Source of the DNA: Parvibaculum sp.
GTDB taxonomy: Bacteria; Pseudomonadota; Alphaproteobacteria; Parvibaculales; Parvibaculaceae
Length of the DNA: 64,000 bases
Assembly (NCBI GenBank): GCA_019635955.1
Contig: JAHBYL010000006.1
Location: 1-64,000, forward strand
Direction: 5' to 3'
In this document: one piece after another, positions 1 to 9,612 of the stretch
Position numbering within the stretch: the first letter of the stretch is position 1
Layout of the letters: every line of letters begins with the position of its first letter
Program-made: the position numbers and the translations under genes
Notes under the pieces: model-generated
What the model saw: only the letters and a program-made list of their open reading frames with translations
What the model was told of the DNA's origin: nothing
The model's database searches: none

Positions 1-1
1 G

Positions 2-100
2 GAAGGCATGGAGAACGCGCCCAAGGCTTTCCTCAATCTCTTCAAAGGTGCGAATTTCGGCAAGATGCTGGTGAAGATCGGCCCCGACAAGGCGGTGTAA
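2..100 (+). CDS. NADP-dependent oxidoreductase, C-terminal fragment (cut by window edge)
   Basis: The last 32 codons of a gene that begins before the window, ending in TAA at 98-100. The peptide (EGMENAPKAFLNLFKG then GANFGKMLVKIG) matches the usual C-terminus of medium-chain, zinc-independent NADP-dependent oxidoreductases of the leukotriene B4 dehydrogenase/CurA type. That family also fits the next gene, so the two are probably tandem paralogues. A hairpin terminator follows at 126-150. Confidence 0.7.
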   Translation, partial: EGMENAPKAFLNLFKGANFGKMLVKIGPDKAV

Positions 101-125
101 AGCTCTTCTTTCTGCGACGGCATGG

Positions 126-150
126 TGGCCCGGGTTCAAAACCCGGGCCA
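126..150 (+). terminator. Rho-independent terminator-like hairpin
   Basis: An 11-bp perfect stem (TGGCCCGGGTT pairing with AACCCGGGCCA) closes a 3-base loop and is followed by TACTGTTTT. It lies between the two oxidoreductase genes and probably ends transcription of the upstream one. Confidence 0.65.
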
Positions 151-178
151 TACTGTTTTCAAAGAGGGAGGAAGAATC

Positions 179-1192
179 ATGCCGACGAAAGCGAAACGCT
201 GGGTGCTGGCCTCGCGGCCCGAGGGGAAGCCGAAGGCCGAGAACTTCCGGCTGGAGGAGATCGAGCTGCCGGACATCGGCGAGCATGAAATCCTGATCCG
301 CACGGAGCATCACTCTGTCGATCCCGGCATGCGCGGTCGGCTTTCCGGCGACAGCTACACGGCGGCGCTTCCCGTGGGCCAGACCATCGACAGCGCGATG
401 GTGGGCGTGGTCGAGCAATCTAAGAACGAGAAGTTCAAGCCGGGCGACCGCGTGACCGGCGGTTTCGGCTGGGTGACCCATGCCATCTCGAATGGCCGCG
501 GCGTGCAGATCCTGCCGCCGGAACTGTATCACGGCAAGCTCCGCCCCACGGCGGCGATCGGCGTGCTCGGCATTCCGGGCCTCACTTCCTATTTCGGGCT
601 GCTCGATCTCGGGCGCCCGAAGGAAGGCGACACTGTGCTGATCTCATCCGCCGCAGGGCCCGTCGGCGCAACGGCCGGGCAGATTGCAAAGATGAAGGGC
701 TGCAAGGTCGTCGGTATCGCGGGCTCGAAGGAGAAGTGCGACTATGTGGAGGGACTCGGCTTCGATGCCTGCTTTTCCTATCGCGGCGCGGACCTGAAAG
801 CCGCCATCAAGGAACATTGCCCCGACGGCGTCGATATCTATTTCGACAATGTCGGCGCGGAAATGCTCGATGCGGCGATCCTCAACATGAAGGAGCATGG
901 GCGCATCGTCGTCTCCGGCCAGGTCAGCGAATACAACCGCGCGGACAATGAACTTGTCGGCATCCGCAATGTGACGCGCTTCATCACGCACCGGCTGCGG
1001 ATGGAGGGGCTTGTCGTCTTCGACTATTTCAAGCAGTTCCGCGAAGCCCAGGCCGAGATGGCCCAATGGATTCACGACGGCAAGCTCGTCTACACAGAAG
1101 ACGTTTCGGACGGCATCGAAGGATCGGCGGCGGCCTTTATCGGGCTCTTCGAGGGCGAGAATCTCGGCCGGCGGCTCATAAAGGTCAGCTAG
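179..1192 (+). CDS. NADP-dependent medium-chain oxidoreductase
   Basis: 337 residues, the usual length for zinc-independent medium-chain reductases that reduce alkenals, alkenones or 15-oxoprostaglandin-like substrates with NADPH. The N-terminal GroES-like domain carries the HHSVDPGMRGR stretch typical of the subfamily. The Rossmann domain has AAGPVGATAGQ, followed by the NADP-preferring region GIAGSKEKC and then FDNVGAEMLDA. The ATG at 179 is chosen because AGGGAGGAAG lies just upstream; an in-frame ATG at 122 would put the terminator hairpin inside the gene. Its true substrate cannot be told. The stop overlaps the minus-strand gene that ends at 1189. Confidence 0.9.
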   Translation: MPTKAKRWVLASRPEGKPKAENFRLEEIELPDIGEHEILIRTEHHSVDPGMRGRLSGDSYTAALPVGQTIDSAMVGVVEQSKNEKFKPGDRVTGGFGWVTHAISNGRGVQILPPELYHGKLRPTAAIGVLGIPGLTSYFGLLDLGRPKEGDTVLISSAAGPVGATAGQIAKMKGCKVVGIAGSKEKCDYVEGLGFDACFSYRGADLKAAIKEHCPDGVDIYFDNVGAEMLDAAILNMKEHGRIVVSGQVSEYNRADNELVGIRNVTRFITHRLRMEGLVVFDYFKQFREAQAEMAQWIHDGKLVYTEDVSDGIEGSAAAFIGLFEGENLGRRLIKVS

Positions 1193-1827
1193 AAGTCGTA
1201 GCGCAGGCCCACCGTCACGAAGTTCGAAGCATCCGTCACGCCATTGAAAAGGCCGAACACGCCGGAGCGGTGCTGCAGCCGCGTGACGAGCGAGACGTCC
1301 GGATAGGACGGCAGCGCGAAGGTCGCCTGCAGGTTGAACTGGTTGAGCGTACGCGAGCGGCTGCCATCCGGCTGCTGCTCGAGTTGCGGGAAGGCCGTCG
1401 TATAGGACGGGCCCAAGCCCACCGCCGCCGTCGTCACGAGATATTCATTCCAGGGAAAATCATGCCAGCGCGCGTAAACGGCGGCGCCGATTTCGTGATA
1501 GGTCTCGCGCCCGTGGTGCCAGGCATACATGAGTTCGCCCTCGAAGCTCAGCGCCTCGCCATACCAGCCAAGCAGTCGCGACGCGGTGAGCCCAAGCACA
1601 TGATCCGAGCTTCCTTCCACATAGAAGAAATTCTCTACAACCGTGCTGAAATTGTCTTCAGAGCCCTCGCCCATGAAAATCGTGACAGCGTGGAGCTTGT
1701 CGTCTTCCCCGGGGCCGCGCCATTTCGAGGCTTCCGCAGGCGCGGCAAGCGCACAGCCAATGAGAGCCACAGCGGCAATGCGCAGCGGCGGACAAGACTC
1801 GGATGAAACGGTCGCGTTCTGGCTCAC
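1189..1827 (-). CDS. Outer-membrane beta-barrel protein, PagL-like flavour
   Basis: 212 residues. A signal peptide is visible near the N-terminus (RIAAVALIGCALAAPAEA), followed by alternating aromatic/hydrophobic strands and a C-terminal Phe (GLRYDF), as expected for a small outer-membrane barrel. The segment RLQHRSGVFGLFNG holds an H-x-S pair resembling the His/Ser active site of the lipid A deacylase PagL, but the acidic third residue is not obvious, so enzyme activity is uncertain. The GTG at 1827 is chosen because GGAG sits 5 bases upstream; longer in-frame starts run into the aroG terminator. Exact family not identified. Confidence 0.7.
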   Translation of the reverse strand: MSQNATVSSESCPPLRIAAVALIGCALAAPAEASKWRGPGEDDKLHAVTIFMGEGSEDNFSTVVENFFYVEGSSDHVLGLTASRLLGWYGEALSFEGELMYAWHHGRETYHEIGAAVYARWHDFPWNEYLVTTAAVGLGPSYTTAFPQLEQQPDGSRSRTLNQFNLQATFALPSYPDVSLVTRLQHRSGVFGLFNGVTDASNFVTVGLRYDF

Positions 1828-1884
1828 GGGCACTCCAGCCTGAAAAGCCCCCCGAGCCCTTTTAGCCGCTCGCGTGCCGATATG

Positions 1885-1911
1885 CAAAAGGCCCGATGTT
1901 TCCACCGGGCC
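1885..1911 (-). terminator. Terminator of the aroG gene
   Basis: On the minus strand GGCCCG pairs with CGGGCC and runs into TTTT. It lies directly after the aroG stop and before the barrel-protein start. Confidence 0.6.
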
Positions 1912-1935
1912 CTTCATTTCGTCTGTGTGCCGCCC

Positions 1936-3327
1936 TTACCAGGCGCCGAGCGCCACCTGCTGTTCGCGGCGCGCTTCCGCCCTCTCCTTCTTCAATCCTT
2001 CGGCGATGAGGAAGGCAAGTTCGAGGGACTGGCTGGCATTGAGGCGCGGGTCGCAATGCGTGTGATAACGATCGCCAAGCTGCGTCTCCGAGATCGCCTG
2101 CGCGCCACCGATGCATTCGGTGACGTTCTGGCCGGTCATCTCGAAATGGACGCCGCCCGCATGCGTACCCTCGGCGCGGTGCACGGCCATGAAGGCCTGC
2201 ACTTCAGCAAGAATGCGGTCCACCGGCCGCGTCTTGTAGCCGGAAGACGCCTTGATCGTGTTGCCATGCATCGGATCGCAGGACCAGACCACCTTCTTGC
2301 CCTCGCGTTCGATGGCGCGGATGAGCTGCGGCAGGTGCTTCTCGACATTCTCCGCGCCGAAGCGGCAGATCAGGGTGAGGCGCCCGGCCTCGTTCTTCGG
2401 GTTCAGGACGTCGGTCAGGCGCAGCAGCTCTTCCGGGTCGAGCGACGGGCCGCATTTCATGCCGATCGGGTTCTTGATGCCGCGCATATACTCGACATGG
2501 CCGTGATCGGGCTGACGGGTGCGGTCGCCGATCCAGAGCATATGGGCCGAGGTGTCGTACCAGTCGCCCGTGGTGCTATCGATGCGCGTCATCGCCTGCT
2601 CGTATCCGAGCAGAAGCGCCTCATGGCTCGTGTAGAACTCGGTCGTATGGAGCTGCGGCTGCGAGGCGCTGTCCACGCCGCAAGCGCGCATGAAGTCGAG
2701 CGCCTCGGTGATGCGGTTCGCGAGTTCCTCGTAGCGCGCACCTTCGGCGCTGTCCGAGACGAAGCCCAGGTTCCAGCGATGCACGAAGTCGAGATCGGCA
2801 TAGCCGCCCTGCGCGAAGGCGCGAATGAGATTCAGCGTCGAGGCCGACTGCGAATAGGCACGCAGCAGCCTTTCGGGATCGGGCACGCGGGCCTTTTCAT
2901 CGAATTCGATGCCGTTGATGTTGTCGCCGAGATAAGACGGCAACGTCACATCGCCGATCGTCTCGGTGGGCGAGGAACGCGGCTTCGCGAACTGGCCGGC
3001 GATGCGGCCCACTTTCACCACGGGCGAGGCGGCGGCAAAGGTCAGCACAACCGCCATCTGCAGCAGCACGCGGAACGTGTCGCGAATATTGTCAGCGGAA
3101 AATTCGGCGAAGCTCTCGGCGCAGTCGCCGCCCTGCAGCAGGAAAGCACGGCCCTCGCAGACCTCAGCGAGATCTGCCTTGAGCTTGCGGGCCTCACCTG
3201 CAAACACGAGCGGCGGATAGGAGCGCAGGCGCGCTTCAACGGCGGTCAGCGCCGCCTCATCCGGGTATGCCGGGAGATGCTTGGCGGGCTTTGCGCGCCA
3301 GCTCTCCGGTTTCCAAGTCTCCGCCAT
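1936..3327 (-). CDS. aroG: 3-deoxy-7-phosphoheptulonate synthase, class II
   Basis: 463 residues, the normal size of class II (plant-type) DAHP synthase. It condenses phosphoenolpyruvate and erythrose 4-phosphate in the first step of the shikimate pathway. Family signatures are [38 protein letters not shown], the [14 protein letters not shown] region, [22 protein letters not shown], and [18 protein letters not shown] near the C-terminus. Class II enzymes bind a divalent metal through Cys, His, Glu and Asp side chains in these segments. Symbols vary between genomes (aroG, aroF, aroH). It lies downstream of gor on the same strand with a 150-bp gap. Confidence 0.93.
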   Translation of the reverse strand: MAETWKPESWRAKPAKHLPAYPDEAALTAVEARLRSYPPLVFAGEARKLKADLAEVCEGRAFLLQGGDCAESFAEFSADNIRDTFRVLLQMAVVLTFAAASPVVKVGRIAGQFAKPRSSPTETIGDVTLPSYLGDNINGIEFDEKARVPDPERLLRAYSQSASTLNLIRAFAQGGYADLDFVHRWNLGFVSDSAEGARYEELANRITEALDFMRACGVDSASQPQLHTTEFYTSHEALLLGYEQAMTRIDSTTGDWYDTSAHMLWIGDRTRQPDHGHVEYMRGIKNPIGMKCGPSLDPEELLRLTDVLNPKNEAGRLTLICRFGAENVEKHLPQLIRAIEREGKKVVWSCDPMHGNTIKASSGYKTRPVDRILAEVQAFMAVHRAEGTHAGGVHFEMTGQNVTECIGGAQAISETQLGDRYHTHCDPRLNASQSLELAFLIAEGLKKERAEARREQQVALGAW

Positions 3328-3479
3328 CGTCTTCTCTCCGAAACGCGAGGAAAAGCGCGGGAAACGGCCCTTTCCGCCGGGTCCTCGCCAGCCTCATATG
3401 GAAGGCGGATATATAGTCCACAAGGGCTCTAAAGGGAAGCCTAAGCCCTTGATCCGGCTGAAAGACACAGGAATCGCGG

Positions 3480-4862
3480 TTAATCGGCCGCCTTCACCAC
3501 CGGGGCCTGCCACTTCTCACGAAGCGTCACGAGCTCTTCCGCGGCGGTCGGGTGGACCGCGATGGTGGCGTCGAACTGGGCCTTGGTCGCCCCCATGGTC
3601 ACGGCGATGCCGACCGCCTGGATCATCTCGCCTGAGGCAGGGCCCATGAGATGGACGCCGAGCACCTTGTCGGTCTTCGCATCCACGACGAGCTTCATGA
3701 AGGTCCTCTCCTGCGAGCCGGACAAGGTATTCTTCAGCGCGCGGAAGGCGGTCTTGTAGACATCGACGTCCCCGGGCTTCTCGCGCGCTTGCGCCTCGGT
3801 GAGGCCGACCGTGCCCATTTCCGGCTGGGAGAAAATCGCCGTCGGAATGATCGAGTGATCGACCTTGACGTCCCTCCCGCCATAGACCGTGTCGGCAAAG
3901 GCGTGGCCCTCGCGGATCGCCACGGGCGTCAGGTTCGCACGGTCCGTCACGTCGCCGACCGCATAGATGCTCGGCGCAGCCGTCTGGGAATATGCATCCA
4001 CGATGACTTCGCCGCCCTTGCCGAGCTTCACGCCCGCCTCCTCGAGCCCGAGGCCCTTGGTGTTAGGCACACGGCCCGTCGCATACATGACGCAATCGGT
4101 GCAAATGACGTCGCCATCGGTGAGCTTCAGGTGCAGTTCGCCATCCTTCTTCTCGATGGAGACGATGTCGCAGTTCATGCGCAGATCCACGCCCTTCTTC
4201 AGCATCTCCTCCGAAAGAAGCTCGCGCAGATCGTCGTCGAAGCCGCGCATGAAGAGCGGCCCGCGATAGAGCTGCATGGTCTCGACGCCGAGGCCGTTGA
4301 AGATGCCGGCGAATTCAACCGCGATATAGCCGCCGCCAACAACGACGATGCGCTTCGGCAATTCGTCGAGATGGAAGGCTTCGTTCGAAGTGATCGCGTG
4401 TTCGATGCCGGGAATATCCGGCAGGAAAGGCGTGGCGCCGACGGCGATCAGGATGCGCTCCGCCGTGACATCCTTCTTTTCCGCGTCGAGATAAACCGTA
4501 TGCGCATCCTTCACCGTCGCCCTACTGTTCACGATCTCGACACCCGCCTTCTCGAGGTTGCGGATATAGATGCCGTTCAGCCGGTCGATTTCCCTGTCCT
4601 TGTTGGCGATGAGCGTTTTCCAGTCGAAGCGCGCTTCGCCGACCGTCCAGCCGAAGCCCGCCGCTTCCTCGAACTCGTCGGAAAAATGGCTCGCATAGAC
4701 GAAGAGTTTCTTCGGCACGCAGCCGCGAATGACGCAGGTGCCGCCGACGCGATACTCCTCGGCGATCGCCACTTTCGCGCCATGGGTCGCCGCGATGCGC
4801 GCCGCGCGCACACCGCCCGAGCCCGCACCGATGACGAAGAGGTCGTAGTCGTATTTGGCCAT
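3480..4862 (-). CDS. gor: Glutathione-disulfide reductase
   Basis: 460 residues. FAD/NADPH flavoenzyme that reduces oxidised glutathione in the cytoplasm. The FAD-binding GAGSGG is at residues 12-17 and the redox-active disulfide is Cys43/Cys48 in GTCVIRGCVPKK. The NADPH Rossmann motif is VVGGGYIAVEFAGI. The C-terminal interface supplies the catalytic pair in VHPTAAEELV. It lies just downstream of rpiA on the same strand (26-bp gap), so the two may share a message linking pentose phosphate flux to NADPH use. Confidence 0.93.
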   Translation of the reverse strand: MAKYDYDLFVIGAGSGGVRAARIAATHGAKVAIAEEYRVGGTCVIRGCVPKKLFVYASHFSDEFEEAAGFGWTVGEARFDWKTLIANKDREIDRLNGIYIRNLEKAGVEIVNSRATVKDAHTVYLDAEKKDVTAERILIAVGATPFLPDIPGIEHAITSNEAFHLDELPKRIVVVGGGYIAVEFAGIFNGLGVETMQLYRGPLFMRGFDDDLRELLSEEMLKKGVDLRMNCDIVSIEKKDGELHLKLTDGDVICTDCVMYATGRVPNTKGLGLEEAGVKLGKGGEVIVDAYSQTAAPSIYAVGDVTDRANLTPVAIREGHAFADTVYGGRDVKVDHSIIPTAIFSQPEMGTVGLTEAQAREKPGDVDVYKTAFRALKNTLSGSQERTFMKLVVDAKTDKVLGVHLMGPASGEMIQAVGIAVTMGATKAQFDATIAVHPTAAEELVTLREKWQAPVVKAAD

Positions 4863-4888
4863 GGCGGTGCTTCCGGTCGCTCTGTGCG

Positions 4889-5587
4889 TTAATGCTTCTC
4901 GATAATATCGGTACCCGAAGGCGTTCCGACAATGGCGAGCGTGGCGATGCCGGTGAACAATCCATTGTCCACTACGCCCGGAATCCGGTTCAGCGCCGGG
5001 GCCAGCGCGTCGGCATCCGGGATCGTGCCGAAATCGCAGTCATAGATGAAGTTGCCGTTATCGGTGAAGAAGGGCTCGCCATATTCATCCGCACGGCGCG
5101 ACATCTTGCCGGTGCAGCCGAGCGCGCCCGCCACTTCCGCGATCTTGCGCGCGGTGACGGCAGCGCCGAAGGGCACCACTTCCACAGGCAGCGGAAAGGC
5201 GCCGAGCGTATTCACCACCTTGGAGGCATCCGCAATGACGATCATGCGATCCGACGCCGTCGCCACGATCTTCTCGCGCAGCAGCGCGCCGCCGCCACCC
5301 TTGATGAGGCGAAGGTCGCCATCGAGTTCATCCGCGCCATCGACCGTCACATCGAGATGCGGCGTATCGTCGAGATTGGAAAGCGGGATGCCGAGGCTTT
5401 CGGCGAGCTTCGCCGTGCGCTCCGATGTCGGTACGCCGACAATATCGAGCCCCTGCTTCACCTTCTCGCCCAAGGCGCGGACGAAATGTTCCGCCGTCGA
5501 GCCCGTGCCGAGGCCAAGCTTCATGCCCGGCTTCACGAAGTCGAGCGCGCGAATGGCCGCTGCCTTTTTCTGTTCGTCAGCATTCAT
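4889..5587 (-). CDS. rpiA: Ribose-5-phosphate isomerase A
   Basis: 232 residues. Interconverts ribose 5-phosphate and ribulose 5-phosphate in the non-oxidative pentose phosphate pathway. Diagnostic segments are [12 protein letters not shown] (phosphate binding), [25 protein letters not shown] (active site with the catalytic acid) and [15 protein letters not shown]. It is separated by only 3 bp from the dehydrogenase upstream (stop at 5591), suggesting one transcript through to gor. Confidence 0.93.
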   Translation of the reverse strand: MNADEQKKAAAIRALDFVKPGMKLGLGTGSTAEHFVRALGEKVKQGLDIVGVPTSERTAKLAESLGIPLSNLDDTPHLDVTVDGADELDGDLRLIKGGGGALLREKIVATASDRMIVIADASKVVNTLGAFPLPVEVVPFGAAVTARKIAEVAGALGCTGKMSRRADEYGEPFFTDNGNFIYDCDFGTIPDADALAPALNRIPGVVDNGLFTGIATLAIVGTPSGTDIIEKH

Positions 5588-5590
5588 CGG

Positions 5591-7051
5591 TCAGAGCCCC
5601 GCCATCGCCACATATTTCACTTCCAGGAATTCCTCGATGCCCCACGGCCCGCCTTCGCGGCCAAGCCCGGATTCCTTCAAACCGCCAAACGGCGCGACTT
5701 CCGTCGAGATCAGCCCGGCATTGACGCCGACAAGCCCATATTCAAGCGCTTCTGCCACGCGCCAGACGCGGCCGATATCGCGGCTGTAGAAATAGGAAGC
5801 GAGGCCGAAGGGCGTGTCGTTTGCAAGTGCGATCGCCTCCTCATCCGTTTCGAAGCGGAAGACGGGCGCGAGCGGACCGAATGTTTCCTCGCGCGAGGCC
5901 TTCATCTCCGGCTTCATGCCGGTGATGACGGTCGGCTCGAAAAAGGAGCCGCCCTTCGCGTGGCGCTTGCCGCCGGTCGTCACTTTCGCCCCGCCTGCCA
6001 GCGCATCGGCGATGTGTTCCTCGACCTTTTCGACGGCGGCCATGTCGATCAGCGGACCCTGCGCCACGCCATCCTCGAAACCGGAGCCAACCTTGAGCGC
6101 CGCGACTTTCGCGGTGAGTTTCTCCACGAAGGCATCATGTACCTTCGCCTGTACGAGGAAGCGGTTGGTACAGATACAGGTCTGACCCGTGTTGCGATAT
6201 TTGGAGGCGACGGCACCTTCGACCGCGGCATCGATATCGGCATCGTCGAAAACGATGAAAGGTGCATTGCCGCCGAGTTCGAGCGCGACCTTCTTCACGG
6301 TCGCCGCGGACTGCGCCATCAGCTCCTTGCCGATTTCCGTCGAGCCGGTAAACGTCACCTTGCGCACCAGCGCGTTCGATGTCATCTCGCCGCCAATGGC
6401 GCCGGCCTTGCCGGTGATGACGCTGAGAAGCCCGGCAGGCAGCCCCGCGCGGGCGCCAAGCTCGGCCAGTGCGAAGGCGGAAAACGGCGTCGCGGTCGCA
6501 GGCTTCACAACCATGGAGCAGCCGGCGGCAAGCGCCGGGCCGGCCTTGCGCGTAATCATGGCGGCAGGAAAATTCCACGGCGTGATCGCGGCGCAGACCC
6601 CGATCGGCTGCTTCAGCACAACGATGCGGCGGTCGCTCGTCGGCGCCGGTACGATGGAGCCGTAAATGCGCTTTGCCTCTTCGGCATAATATTCGATGAA
6701 GGAGGCCGCATAGGCGATCTCGCCCTTCGCTTCCGTCAGCGGTTTGCCCTGTTCCGCGGTCAGGATCGCGGCCAGGTCGTCCTGGTTCGCCATCATCAGG
6801 TCGAACCAGCGGCGCATCACGGCTGCACGTTCCTTCGCGGGACGCGCCGCCCATGCCTTCTGTGCGCGGTGCGCGGCCTCGATCGCCTCGCGAGCGTCCT
6901 TCGCGCCGAGCGAGGGAACCGTGGCGATCAGGTCACCGGTTGCCGGGTCCGTCACGTCGATTTGTGGCGCGTCCGCGCCTACCCATTCCCCGTTGATAAA
7001 ACAACGGGTTTTCAGAAGCGTCTTGTCCTTGAGGCGCGAGGCAAGGGTCAT
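5591..7051 (-). CDS. gabD: NAD(P)-dependent succinate-semialdehyde dehydrogenase-type aldehyde dehydrogenase
   Basis: 486 residues, aldehyde dehydrogenase superfamily. The general-base Glu lies in ALELGGNAPFIVFDDADID and the catalytic Cys in NTGQTCICTNRF. The C-terminal segment PFGGLKESGLGREGG with EVKYVAM is typical of GabD enzymes oxidising succinate semialdehyde to succinate. Other semialdehydes (for example glutarate semialdehyde) are possible substrates. The gene diverges from the DUF2817 gene across a 155-bp gap. Confidence 0.85.
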   Translation of the reverse strand: MTLASRLKDKTLLKTRCFINGEWVGADAPQIDVTDPATGDLIATVPSLGAKDAREAIEAAHRAQKAWAARPAKERAAVMRRWFDLMMANQDDLAAILTAEQGKPLTEAKGEIAYAASFIEYYAEEAKRIYGSIVPAPTSDRRIVVLKQPIGVCAAITPWNFPAAMITRKAGPALAAGCSMVVKPATATPFSAFALAELGARAGLPAGLLSVITGKAGAIGGEMTSNALVRKVTFTGSTEIGKELMAQSAATVKKVALELGGNAPFIVFDDADIDAAVEGAVASKYRNTGQTCICTNRFLVQAKVHDAFVEKLTAKVAALKVGSGFEDGVAQGPLIDMAAVEKVEEHIADALAGGAKVTTGGKRHAKGGSFFEPTVITGMKPEMKASREETFGPLAPVFRFETDEEAIALANDTPFGLASYFYSRDIGRVWRVAEALEYGLVGVNAGLISTEVAPFGGLKESGLGREGGPWGIEEFLEVKYVAMAGL

Positions 7052-7206
7052 GAAAAATCCCGAAATCCGGCGCGTCCGGCGGGCTTTCTTGCGTTTGCCC
7101 GGCTCACCGCGTCATATAGGCGAAAATCGGCCCCGTGACAGGGCCTGTCCCTTGTTAGCATTTCGCAGCGGGTGCCGGAAAGGCCCCGGAAGGACATTGC
7201 AGCGGC

Positions 7207-8349
7207 ATGAAAGCCAGCGATTATTTCTCGGAATCCTATGCGGAAGCGCGGCAGCGCTTTCTCGCCGCCGCCTCCGGGGCTGGCGCCCGCATTGAGTCAT
7301 ACGAGAACGGCAATGCACGCGGCCCCGGCGGCACGCGGCTCTTCATGGATACAGCCTGGTTCGGACCGGCCAATGCAGAAACCGTGTTGCTCAATGTGAG
7401 CGGAACGCATGGCGCGGAGGGCTATGGAGGCTCGGCGGCGCAAACCGCATGGATTCGCGAAACGGGCCCGGCGACATTGCCCCAGGGCGTTGCCCTGCTG
7501 ATGGTTCATGCCGTCAATCCCTTCGGCTTCGCTTGGGGCCTGCGCGGCACGGAAAACAATGTCGATCTCAACCGCAATTTCCTCGACCACACAAAGCCGC
7601 ATCCTGAAAATCCGCTTTATGACGAACTCCACCGGATTCTCTGTCCGGACTCGATGAGCGAGGATGCCGTGCAGAAGATGCTCGCCGCCGGTGCGCGTTT
7701 CGTGGAAAAGCATGGCCAGTGGGCACTCGAGGATGCGATCAGCCGCGGCCAGTACACGCATCCGGATGGCTATCATTTCGGCGGCACCGCGCCCGAGTGG
7801 TCCAATTTGACGCTTGCGGGCATCGTCGCGCGCGAACTCCCCCGTGCACATCGGGTCGGCTTCGTGGACTGGCATTCGGGCCCCGTGGGCGACGGGGAAC
7901 TCATCTATCTCTGTTATTCGGAGCCCGGCAGCGAGGGCTTCCAGCGCGCGGCGCAATGGTGGGGGCGCGAGGCGCTCGATCCGAAAACGGTCGAGGCCAT
8001 GTGGGGATCGAAAAGGCCGACACGGCGCGGCACGATGTTTCACGGTATCGAGGAAATGCTGGCACCGCATGCCCAATTCAGCGGTGCCGTTATCGAGTTC
8101 CGCTCGGCACAACCGAAGAACAATGCGGCAAAGGCCATGCGCGTGCCGATGCTGGAGCGCTGGCTGCGCTTCATCGGCGGTTTCGACGCGCCGGAGGCCG
8201 CGCGCTATTTCGAAGAGATTCGTGAGGATTATGCGCCTCGCCGCCAGTCCTGGCGGGAAAACGTGATCGCGAACGGGCTCGCCTGCTACGAACGCACGTT
8301 TGCGGGCCTCGGCCACTGGTCGCGCGAGGGGCTGAAGGCGGCGGATTAA
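7207..8349 (+). CDS. DUF2817 protein, M14-type zinc carboxypeptidase-like
   Basis: 380 residues. The sequence LNVSGTHGAEGYGG supplies the first zinc ligands (H68, E71) in the HxxE arrangement of M14 carboxypeptidases. It is followed by NPFGFAW, then ENNVDLNRNF, and a later VDWHSGPVG with the third zinc His. This set defines the DUF2817 family. No signal peptide is apparent, so it is probably cytoplasmic; the substrate is unknown. Its stop overlaps the converging GNAT gene by 4 bp. Confidence 0.85.
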   Translation: MKASDYFSESYAEARQRFLAAASGAGARIESYENGNARGPGGTRLFMDTAWFGPANAETVLLNVSGTHGAEGYGGSAAQTAWIRETGPATLPQGVALLMVHAVNPFGFAWGLRGTENNVDLNRNFLDHTKPHPENPLYDELHRILCPDSMSEDAVQKMLAAGARFVEKHGQWALEDAISRGQYTHPDGYHFGGTAPEWSNLTLAGIVARELPRAHRVGFVDWHSGPVGDGELIYLCYSEPGSEGFQRAAQWWGREALDPKTVEAMWGSKRPTRRGTMFHGIEEMLAPHAQFSGAVIEFRSAQPKNNAAKAMRVPMLERWLRFIGGFDAPEAARYFEEIREDYAPRRQSWRENVIANGLACYERTFAGLGHWSREGLKAAD

Positions 8350-8837
8350 TCCAGCACGAAATCGTACCGGACCTCCATGATCTCGGGGTGCCGGGTAAAG
8401 CCCACGGGACGGCGGGCGACACAGCGTCCTCCCATCCGTTCGTAAAAAGCCCGGGCGCGGGTGTTCTTCTCGAGCGCCCAGAGGAAAGCCTCACGCCGGC
8501 CGAGACAGGCGATCTCATCAAAGAGCCGGACAAGGAGTTCGGCGCCAAGTCCCGCGCCCCAATCCTGCTTGCGCAGATAAAGCGTTGTCACTTCGGCGCC
8601 CCGCATATGGCCAAAGCCCGCGGGCTCTCCCGCCTGCTCGGCGACCCAGGCGATGCCCGTTTGAAGGCTTCCACGCCATTTCGCGGCCTCGCGGCCTGCA
8701 TCAAGCCGGTCGAGAATGTCGCGGGGCAGCACACCCGGATAAGCCTCCCGCCAGCAAGCCACGAGGAGGCGGCCGAGGATTTCCTCGTCGCGACCGGGCA
8801 TGGCCATGCGGAACTGATAGCGAGTACGGACCGACAT
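8346..8837 (-). CDS. GNAT-family N-acetyltransferase
   Basis: 163 residues. Acetyl-CoA binding is indicated by LYLRKQDWGAGLGAELL (motif A, a variant Q/RxxGxG/A) and by the C-terminal ALEKNTRARAFYERMGG typical of motif B. The substrate is not predictable. The ATG at 8837 is chosen over more upstream in-frame codons because the conserved domain begins right after it and upstream starts would overlap the divergent phosphatase gene. It converges on the DUF2817 gene. Confidence 0.85.
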   Translation of the reverse strand: MSVRTRYQFRMAMPGRDEEILGRLLVACWREAYPGVLPRDILDRLDAGREAAKWRGSLQTGIAWVAEQAGEPAGFGHMRGAEVTTLYLRKQDWGAGLGAELLVRLFDEIACLGRREAFLWALEKNTRARAFYERMGGRCVARRPVGFTRHPEIMEVRYDFVLD

Positions 8838-8919
8838 GGGAAAATCATGGCGGAAAATCCCCGGGCTTGCCAGAGCCGGGAGGCCATGCGAGACAGGCGC
8901 GGTTCCCCATCGTCCCCGG

Positions 8920-9606
8920 ATGCCCATGCCCCGCCCCACCCTTCTTTTCGATCTCGACGGGACGCTTGCCGACACGGCGGCAGATCTCTGCGAGACTCTG
9001 AACGTCATTCTCGAACTGCATGGACGCGAGCGCGTGCCGCAGGAGCGGGTGCGCCATCTCGTGGGCGGCGGCGCGCGGCTTCTGCTCGAGCGCGGCTTCC
9101 GCGAGACGGGCGACCCGGCGAGCGAGGCGCTGCTCGACCGAAGCTTCCACGAATTTCTCGATTATTACGGCAGGCACATCGCCGATCACACGAAGCTCTG
9201 GCCGGGCGTGCGCGATCAACTCGACCGGCTGGCCGAACGCGACGCGCTGATGGCGGTTTGCACCAATAAGGTGGAGGACCTGTCGCGCAAGCTCCTCGAA
9301 ATGCTGGCCATCGACCATTATTTCCCGGTCGTGATCGGCGGCGATACGCTGCCCGTGAAAAAGCCCGATCCCGAACATCTTTTCGAGGCTATCCGCCGGC
9401 TCGGCGGCGAGAATGCGCATTCGGTGATGGTGGGCGACAGCGAAACCGACGTGCATGCCGCAAAGAACGCGAAGCTGCCCTCGATCTGCGTCACCTTTGG
9501 CTATACCCGCATCCCCGTGGCGGAGCTCGAGGCCGAAGCAACCATCGATCATTTCGATGAGTTTCCGGCAGCCCTCGCAAAGCTCCTGCCCGCCCATTTC
9601 GGCTGA
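8920..9606 (+). CDS. gph: HAD-superfamily phosphatase, phosphoglycolate phosphatase type
   Basis: 228 residues. HAD motif I is LLFDLDGTLADT (nucleophile is the first Asp), motif II is AVCTNK, the motif III lysine is in VKKPDPEHLF, and motif IV is MVGDSETDVHAA. A cap domain occupies roughly residues 20-90. The pattern fits Gph, which removes 2-phosphoglycolate, though related phosphatases look alike. Two ATGs (8920, 8926) are possible and neither has a strong ribosome site. Confidence 0.85.
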   Translation: MPMPRPTLLFDLDGTLADTAADLCETLNVILELHGRERVPQERVRHLVGGGARLLLERGFRETGDPASEALLDRSFHEFLDYYGRHIADHTKLWPGVRDQLDRLAERDALMAVCTNKVEDLSRKLLEMLAIDHYFPVVIGGDTLPVKKPDPEHLFEAIRRLGGENAHSVMVGDSETDVHAAKNAKLPSICVTFGYTRIPVAELEAEATIDHFDEFPAALAKLLPAHFG

Positions 9607-9612
9607 GGTTTT

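Noticed and set aside
3421-3451. Inverted repeat CAAGGGCT/AGCCCTTG after gor as a terminator
   Set aside because: The 8-bp stem has a 15-base loop and no T run on either strand.
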